12,705 bases of DNA. Origin: Stephanodiscus triporus. Its lineage: Eukaryota; Bacillariophyta; Thalassiosirophyceae; Thalassiosirales; Thalassiosiraceae. Made by a program: the position numbers and the translations under genes. The stretch lies in NCBI GenBank assembly GCA_036939755.1, contig JALLAZ010000719.1, positions 1 through 12,705 on the forward strand, written 5' to 3'. Each line of letters begins with the position of its first letter. Within the stretch, counting starts at the first letter, position 1. Below, piece after piece: positions 7,001 to 12,705 of this stretch. The notes beneath the pieces are model-generated. The model was not told the origin of the DNA, made no database searches, and saw nothing but the letters and a program-made list of their open reading frames with translations.

Positions 7001-9420
7001 GTAGGTGGACGATTATCATCGTTTGGAATTCCACCAGATTTCTTCAGTCCCGCAAGGAAGCCACTGCCTCTACTTTTCGTATCCATCGATGCAGATCCTT
7101 TTAGTGGAGTTGGGAAACTACCACCACCGCTGTTGATCTTGGATTGGAATGCGCCACCATCCAACGATGAAATGCTCTTCGTTGGACTCGAGCTAAATGG
7201 AGACTTTTTCATAAAAGGCGGCGGTCCTCCTTCTCCAAAGCCTGGGCCCGATTTGGCAACCATGTTCGGCGTTTTACTCGGAGTCTCTATCTCCCCTGAT
7301 ACTGGCGTTCCTGTTATTGCTGCTTCATCCCCATTCTTGATTGAGATTATCGATTTCTTCATGAATGGCAATCCTGTCCCAATATTTGAACCAGATGAAA
7401 GTTGCATGCCTTTGAGTGGTGGCGGCAGCGGCAATGGTCCACCCTTGGATTTCATTCCGCCAAGCTTTCCTTTACCCAATGACTCCAAAAACGACTTATT
7501 CACCGGTATGGTGCTACCGCTCCCACTCTTGGCTTTCAATGAACCCAAATTTCCCTTGCTAAGTGACTCTATAAGCGATGTCTTCTTGAGCGTTCTTGCG
7601 TTGCTATCATCCTCTGATTTCGTTTCTCCAAATCGCTTTCCTTTGCTCAATGACTCCAAGAACGAATTTTTCTTCAACGGTCCCGCCATATTTGGTGTTT
7701 TCATGTCGCCGCCAGCAAAATTCTCTGAGCCTTTTAGATAGCCAGGAGAGGAGGGAGGCGAAATAATCGAGGAGCCAATCGACTCATTGACAGTCGGCGC
7801 GGCGCTGCCATCGTCTTCTTGTTCAAAAAGATCACTATCGCGCTTGAGCGACGACGAAGACTTCAACAACGATTGGAAATCTTTGCCTAGGGCACCCTTT
7901 TCAATACCGTCCCTCGCAACGCTACCAGTTTTCTTCAGTCCTGCAAGGAAATTTGCACCGCCACCAGTAATGCCACTTTTGGTATCCATCATCGAAGCTG
8001 ACTCCTTCCCCTTCAGAGGCGTTGGAAAACCACCACCGATGCCGCCGCTTTTCGCCGTGAACGCTCCACCACCGCCATCACCACCAAATGACTCGATGCC
8101 CTTGGCATCAGATGGAGACTTTTTCGCAAACGGTAATGTTCCCTTTTCGACACTATCCCTCGCAACGCCAACAGTTTTCTTCAGTCCTGCGAGGAAATTT
8201 GCGCCGCCACCAGTAATGCCACTTTTAGTACCCATCATCGAAGCTGACTCCTTCCCCTTCAGGGGCAATGGAAAGCCACCCTTCGCCATGAACGCTCCGC
8301 CGGCGCCGGTGCCGCCGCCACCGAACGACTCGATGCTCTTGGCCGCCTCGAGCGATGGAGACATTTTCGCGAACGGCAACGTTCCCTTACCCCCGACGCC
8401 GACCCCGACGCCACCGCCCTTCATCTTTCCCATCATGAAAATTCCGTCCATTTTTGTCGTACCCCCGATCAGAGGACGACCGTTTGCCAATATATCACCG
8501 CCGCCTCCGCCTGCGCCTCCGCCGCCACGACCCGTCGACGCGACATAAAATGGACTGCCATCCTTCGTCGGTCCTCCCTCGCTCTTGGATAGGAGGAATG
8601 ATTCTCGCGCCCCCCCCCCCTTCGTGTTCGGCGGCATCCGCGGCGGCGAGGGCGGCCGTCCCTCGTTCGAAATGTCATCGCCGATTCCACCGCGCCTCAA
8701 CGCGGATGCCGCGGCGTCCATCGCGTACGGCGGAGAGGAGACGTCATCGTCATCGCCCTTCCACGCCATCTCCGCCTTCTCCACGAAGGAGCTCACGACA
8801 TCCTCCACCCTCGGATCTTCCTCCTCCGCAAGCCGATTCGACGACGACGACGACGTCATCAGCGCGTCGGCGATTTCCATGATAACGCTCTCCTCGACCT
8901 CCTCGGCCACGTCATCGTCGTCGTCGGCCGGACCAACTTCGTCAGATTCCCGATCATCGGCGTCGTAATTTTCGATCTCGACTCCTTTCATGTAAAATTG
9001 CGTCGCGCCGCCTCGTCCGACCCGTCGTCTCCCGCTTCCGCTGCCCAACGACGACGACGACGAAGACGACGACGACGACGACGGGGGAAAGGAGGACGAG
9101 GGGAAGGACGAAGGAAAAGAATGCGACGATGGCGATCGAAGGTTACAATTAATCCGGGGAGACACTGGAGGCGTCCACGGGAGCGCTCGCGGGACGATAT
9201 GCATCATCGTTGCGATAACGAGTAGGGCCGTCGTCGGAGCTGTTATTGTCGACGTCGTCGTTGTCGTTGTCATTTTCGAACGACGACGCCTTATCTTCGT
9301 TTTCGTTGTTGCTGCGGTAACTGCCGCTGCTGATGCTACTGCCGATGATGATGACGTCACTGCTGACCGTGCTGGCGGCGGCGGCAGCGGCGGTTGTGGG
9401 AGCGCCCAATTGCGGATCAT
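4007..9420 (-). CDS. Giant fusion: repeat-rich region, coiled coil, ArgA-type NAGS kinase fold without GNAT
   Basis: Exons 9420-4695 and 4600-4007. Counting the duplicated 73 bp around the N once gives 1748 residues from the ATG at 9420, or 1699 from the one at 9273. The second Met fits a signal peptide (hydrophobic ALLVIATMMHIV) followed by a Ser/Pro/Arg-rich, transit-like stretch, suggesting a complex plastid. Next come Asp/Glu-rich segments, then Gly/Lys/Pro-rich repeats (PLKG, PFxKKS, FLAGLKK, SFLESLxKGK) in roughly 8400-6800. A charged coiled coil lies in about 5975-5360. The C-terminal part, from about residue 1405, matches the amino-acid-kinase half of bacterial ArgA: VRVTDAETL, ADCNVVSGCFI, FGVVDGVNYE, GDALNIHSEALAAF and CEDGALLEELF. 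The Gly-rich loop reads IPGDLI rather than LGGEAI. The protein stops about 30 residues after the GYGT motif, so the GNAT acetyltransferase domain is absent. Enzymatic activity is therefore doubtful. Confidence 0.8.
4601..4694 (-). other. Intron of the NAGS-like gene
   Basis: A 94-bp phase-0 intron on the minus strand: donor GAG/GTAAGT, acceptor TTATTCAG/CGC. Splicing joins GVVDGVNYE to RSGYPTTLQTDR and continues the ArgA-type kinase fold at the place where ArgA has its short linker before the next conserved block. Without it the upstream exon hits a stop near 4668. Confidence 0.9.
5360..5975 (-). other. Long charged coiled-coil region
   Basis: About 200 residues dominated by Glu, Arg, Lys, Ala and Leu with heptad-like spacing (for example RRRLEDEKRLIEEQARVA and LEERLAEERSLTMRQKEE), without Pro or Gly breaks over most of the length. 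It links the repeat-rich N-terminal region to the kinase fold and could give dimers or higher assemblies. Confidence 0.8.
6510..6652. other. Assembly join: single N flanked by exact 70-bp duplication
   Basis: 6510-6579 is identical to 6583-6652, with the only ambiguous base (N) at 6580. The shift is 73 bp, one more than a multiple of three, so the repeat breaks the reading frame. Both frames encode the same peptide, TPNDAEYSTERDVSNDDIDI. Counting it once joins the two open frames. An exact 70-bp overlap is what unmerged neighbouring contigs of a de Bruijn assembly with k=71 would leave; that cause is inference. Confidence 0.93.
7890..8385 (-). repeat. Two tandem copies of a 246-bp (82-residue) coding repeat
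   Basis: Two adjacent units share most of their sequence at a period of 246 bp; for example CTTCAGTCCTGC starts at 7933 and again at 8179. Each encodes, in protein order, a PFAKxSPS segment, IESFGG, a Gly-rich stretch, PLKGKESASMM, TKSGITGGGANFLAGLKK and VARD. A third partial, more diverged copy with FLAGLKK and PLKGSASMD lies around 7040-7115. The period keeps the frame, consistent with expansion inside a translated gene. Confidence 0.85.
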
Positions 9421-9641
9421 GATGGCGACTTGAACTTGGCCACCGTGACCAAGGAAGGGAAAGTGAGATGCGAGGTTTACTTGGTACTCCTTTTTTAGGA
9501 GTAGTTTTTAAGGTAGGTGCGGAGGGAAACACCTTTCCCGCCATATCTTTTTCGGACTTCTCGAAATTTCTGTGATCCCACCTTCCACCTTCCACCCGAC
9601 CCCTCCCTCCTCGCCAAAGCTTCGAGCCTCTTCTCTCCGCC
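9421..9641. promoter_or_regulatory. Divergent promoter region between NAGS-like and nucleoredoxin genes
   Basis: The gap is 221 bp, or 368 bp if the minus-strand gene starts at 9273. It holds a 7-bp-stem hairpin (TACTCCT, five T, AGGAGTA) at 9485-9503 and a strongly pyrimidine-rich plus strand at about 9575-9640 leading into the nucleoredoxin ATG. Its shared promoter role is inferred from the head-to-head arrangement. Confidence 0.4.
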
Positions 9642-10283
9642 ATGGCATCCCTCATGAATTGGGAAGAATTAGTCGGCCCGACGCTGATCAACGATAAGGA
9701 TGAGGAGGTGCCAACGTCGGAAGCGCTGAAGGGGAAGAAATATGTCATGTGAGTATCATCGAGTCATCGTCAGTCAGTGAACCTACTACAGCTACAGAGG
9801 CATTATTCATTAGGACGTTTCTCATATCACGTTCTCTCTTTCGTGATCCATCATCAACACAACGACTATACAAGGCTATACTTCTCCGCCCACTGGTGTC
9901 CTCCATGTCGTAAATTCACGCCCGTCCTCGCGGCGGCTTACAAGGCTCACAGGGAATACCTGCTATCTCGCGATGATGACGACGACGATGTCGATGATGG
10001 GGAAATAGAAGTCGTCTTCATTTCCCTCGATTCGGTCCAGGCGGAATACGACAGATATCGTCGCGAATGCATGCCGTGGCTCTCGGTGCCGTTTTCGAAT
10101 CTGCACAAATTGCGCATCAAGGATGCGCTATCGACAAAGTATGCCGTGCGGGGGATACCCGCGTTGATCGTCTTGGACGGCATCAGCGCGGACGTGGTGT
10201 CATTGAATGGACGCGGAAATTACGGAGAATATTTTAAGGGAGGGTATCCGTCTCCGTCGTCGTCGTTGTGCATCGTTTCGTGA
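9642..10283 (+). CDS. Nucleoredoxin/tryparedoxin-like thioredoxin-fold protein with CaaX terminus (two exons)
   Basis: Exons 9642-9748 and 9875-10283 encode 171 residues, close to the usual tryparedoxin length of about 145 with one inserted acidic loop. The ATG lies in a good context (CCGCCATGG), followed by MASLMNWEELVGPTL and ALKGKKYVMLYFSAHW, the family's typical lead-in. The redox site is WCPPC (Cys44, Cys47), and GIP with Pro131 is the conserved cis-proline of thioredoxin folds. VVFISLDSV and MPWLSVPF are also typical of the nucleoredoxin/TryX group. A run of Asp at about 69-77 enlarges the loop after the first helix. The last four residues are CIVS, a canonical CaaX box predicted to be farnesylated, suggesting membrane attachment on the cytosolic side. 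A protein-disulfide reductase role is inferred from the family; substrates are unknown. Confidence 0.9.
9749..9874 (+). other. Intron of the nucleoredoxin-like gene
   Basis: A 126-bp phase-2 GT-AG intron: donor GTCAT/GTGAGT, acceptor TACAAG/GCTATAC. Splicing creates the Met codon of KKYVMLYFSAHWCPPC, continuous with family members, while the unspliced frame lacks the family's first beta strand. Confidence 0.92.
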
Positions 10284-11825
10284 GAGGGCGCCTGAATCTA
10301 TGTATCGATTCACGATCAGAGCTGAGTTTTGCGACGGGACAGGTGGGATCCGGGAGTAGCTTCATAATGAAGACTCAAAAGAAGGAGAAGTGCGACATAA
10401 TCTTCTGTTGCATCTTTTGTCGGAAATGCGACAAGGGATTGATAATTTGTCCTCATCTTTGGACGGTATCAATCAGTCGATATGATGTGCAATCAATCTT
10501 AACATTGTTCTTTGTTGCTATTGAACAAACAGACACATTATTGCTTCTGATTATACTAAGGGAGGGAAATTCGTCATTTCTGGTATCATTTTGAAGTTTA
10601 CATAAGGCATACTGATATTGCCATAATTTGGAATTTCGGCCCCACATTGTACCTGATATTCATTCCATATTATGACCACCCCAACCATTTGCATACATTT
10701 TTTCATGATACCTCCCATCTAGTAGGAGGGGAAAGACTCAGGGACATTTCATATTATTCCTCTGTGATGCAAGTTATCTGCATGCAACTGTGTTTTTGCA
10801 CTTGTGGGTCTCTCTTCGAGGCTATGGAAGCATTTGATCCCCCCTGTTGTCCCTCTGTTCCTTTGTAGAGGTGGCTGTAAAGTATTAGCCAAAGTGGAGG
10901 ACGATCAGTCAAGAAATCCTCCTTGTGTTATCTCCAGTATGACCTTATGCTAATGTACAATAGCTACAATAGTAAATAATTGTAATGACTCAACTCATCA
11001 AAAGTAAGAGATGAACATACACTATGACCTCTGTCTAATTTGAGGGTTCCCAAAGGACAACCCAAGAATGAATTAGCTTCTCAAAATGACACATCATGAA
11101 TCACTCAGCTCCTCTGTAGACCTTCCTGTTGGAGCAGGGTCCTTGCTGTTTAACATCACCTCCTCACATTGGCATCACAAACAAGTCCCCATCATTTTTT
11201 TAATTGTATAGAGATGAACAGAGAGATTTTGATATCATCTCAATGCATTTCAGCATTGCGGAAGGCTTGCAACTTTATTGTCTAAGCCATTCTTCATTCT
11301 TCATAAACAACTTAGTAATGCAGTCATATCATCTTAGCATCAACCAAAGCATCCAACACAAACTTTCCTCATGATTTTGTCAGGCCTAGAGCCTGCCTAC
11401 AGGAAGTGTTTAAGACATGAAAATATGGGAACCAAAACTGTTCCTGCCATTTCCGTTTTCTTTTTCCATAACATCCATTCTACTTTTTCCAGTTTGTTTG
11501 AAAAATCCTTCTCGCATTTGAGTTAAAAGTGTAGCCTGAAGTTAAAACAGTTTTACCCTCATCTTTGTCTTCATCTTCAGATAACTAGAGGTAGTTGTTG
11601 AAGATCTCGATAAAGTGCTGCAAAGTTTTTCCTCTTAGGAAAATACCATAGGATATGCTGTCTAAGCAACATGCGGCATAAGCAATCTACAAGAAAATGC
11701 ACCCCTACGTATGATTGATCTTCTCGATTCTTAAATTATTCCTACGTGTTCTACTGATTTAAAGATGACATTCAATTTCCTATTTACAAGATGATTTTAA
11801 TGATGTGTGATATGCCAGGGTTCCT
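10284..11825. other. Non-coding, AT-richer stretch
   Basis: About 1.5 kb downstream of the nucleoredoxin-like gene. Open frames are short (108 residues at most) and none reads like a conserved protein. I see no tRNA, rRNA or tandem array. It may hold 3' UTR sequence, intergenic DNA or decayed repeats, but nothing specific can be supported. Confidence 0.5.
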
Positions 11826-12245
11826 GTCAACACCGGTCCAGGGCTGCTCGCTACACACAACAACCAACCCGACCATATCGCCGCTGGCAGAAATGGCCCC
11901 TAGAGTCCCACTTAGAGCCAATCTCGCACGCTGATGCATCGGATTGATTGGGGACAACCACCCAAGCAAGTAAATGTGCTTAGGGGTGGGGTTGATAGGG
12001 CATATGCCCCTCAAAATGCTCCTTTGTTCCAACAATGATGTACCGCCATAATATTGGAGTGTTTTGAGGGGCATATGCCCTATCAATCCTCACAAAAAGC
12101 ACACCCGCTTGCTCCGGGGATCATTCTTGATCAATATGTCATGTTGGAGCAGGATGCGGGGCGTCCTGAGAGGCTCTAGGGGACCGTTTCCACCAGCGGC
12201 GGCCATGGTAGTGATGGTTGTGTTGCCTTTGGGGGGTCGCGTTAA
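11826..12245. repeat. Diverged large inverted repeat (about 420 bp), possible mobile-element relic
   Basis: The arms are about 11826-12017 and 12062-12245. The innermost 25 bp are almost perfect: the left arm ends in a segment around AGGGCATATGCCCCTCAAAA and the right arm starts with its reverse complement. Outward the arms are still alignable but diverged, sharing CGCCGCTGG and CCCCTAGAG and ending in GTCAAC versus GTTAAC. Read outward, both arms encode RGICPINP followed by related residues, so they are inverted copies of one older sequence. This fits two inverted fragments of one repeat family or a foldback/MITE-type element. No transposase or target-site duplication was identified. Confidence 0.6.
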
Positions 12246-12705
12246 CAATATTTTTTTATTCCTCCAAGTAGAGTGTAGACTTTACATAAGTACAAAACTA
12301 TATTGATAGGTTAGATACTTGGAGCGAGAAAGAAGGGATATCTTCATTGCTTAGACAGCGTACTATCCTATGGTCACGCACGGCCTCTGGGTCTCTCCTT
12401 TGAGTTTCCCGCCAATTGATCTGGCTCCCCCCAGTTTTTTTTGTACTGGGGCCCTTGTATGTAGATGCTACATAGAGCCTGGTACTTGTGGAGAAGGAAT
12501 CACATTACCGTAGAGCATCAGAAGCTAAGTGCCACTGGATGAAGGTATATGGTTGCGCATATCTTACGATATGTATACCTAATACCTTTTAACACATTTT
12601 ATGTGTAGTCATAGTGTATGTTTGATAGTAAACTACGTACGTAAAAAACAAAATTTCGGGTACTAGTTCCTATGTTCATAAAAGTTCAAATTTGTCGGTT
12701 GCCGG
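12246..12705. other. Non-coding right end with two small hairpins
   Basis: No gene is supported here. Two adjacent short hairpins are visible: CCCCAGT/ACTGGGG at 12429-12435 and 12445-12451 with a T-rich loop, and TATGTAG/CTACATA at 12458-12464 and 12468-12474 with a 3-base loop. They do not match an RNA family I recognise. Confidence 0.35.

Noticed and set aside
7890..8385. CRISPR-like or satellite array
   Set aside because: The repeats are in-frame coding units of 82 residues with no spacer pattern.
6791..8548. Two long plus-strand frames rich in Pro, Phe and Ser
   Set aside because: They mirror the Gly/Lys/Pro repeats of the minus-strand gene; repeat coding often keeps the opposite strand open.
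9149..9748. Minus-strand frame of 199 codons across the promoter
   Set aside because: It overlaps nucleoredoxin exon 1 in antisense and the start of the NAGS-like gene in another frame; the content is low complexity.
11784..12306. Two opposed small protein genes sharing RGICPINP
   Set aside because: The similarity is fully explained by the inverted DNA repeat; the frames have no clear start context or domain.
10284..12705. tRNA or spliceosomal RNA gene
   Set aside because: An ACAGAGA-like string near 11219 and small hairpins near 12430-12474 lack the surrounding conserved sequence of U6 or a tRNA cloverleaf.

Overview
The window looks like nuclear DNA from a unicellular alga with a complex plastid, most likely a diatom or related stramenopile. 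This is inferred from short GT-AG introns (94, 126 and 172 bp), proteins full of Asp, Asn, Gly and Ser homopolymers, close gene spacing, and one protein whose N-terminus resembles a bipartite plastid-targeting presequence. No bacterial-style operons or Shine-Dalgarno sites are evident. The species cannot be named from the sequence.

Layout from left to right: (1) 1-854, minus strand, a partial unrecognised gene that runs off the left edge and contains one arm of an 83-bp inverted duplication. (2) 855-1348, a shared divergent promoter region with two perfect palindromes. (3) 1349-3821, plus strand, two exons, a TrhO/TSTD2-type rhodanese (tRNA U34 hydroxylase family) with a basic, probably nuclear-targeting N-terminus, zinc-binding cysteine pairs and a terminal CCCH zinc finger. 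(4) 9420-4007, minus strand, a very large gene of two inferred exons. It encodes a candidate plastid presequence, a repeat-rich disordered region, a long charged coiled coil and finally an ArgA-type amino-acid-kinase fold of N-acetylglutamate synthase. The acetyltransferase (GNAT) domain normally following that fold is absent. The gene is broken in this assembly by one N flanked by an exact 70-bp duplication; counting the duplication once restores one continuous frame. (5) 9421-9641, a short divergent promoter region. (6) 9642-10283, plus strand, two exons, a small nucleoredoxin/tryparedoxin-like protein with a WCPPC active site and a C-terminal CaaX box. (7) 10284-12705, an AT-richer stretch without a supportable gene, holding a diverged inverted repeat of about 420 bp at 11826-12245.

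The genes do not form an obvious pathway. The most unusual object is the roughly 1700-residue fusion of a repeat-rich scaffold-like region, a coiled coil and a GNAT-less NAGS kinase fold. It could be a regulatory or scaffolding protein of arginine synthesis rather than an enzyme, but this is inference.
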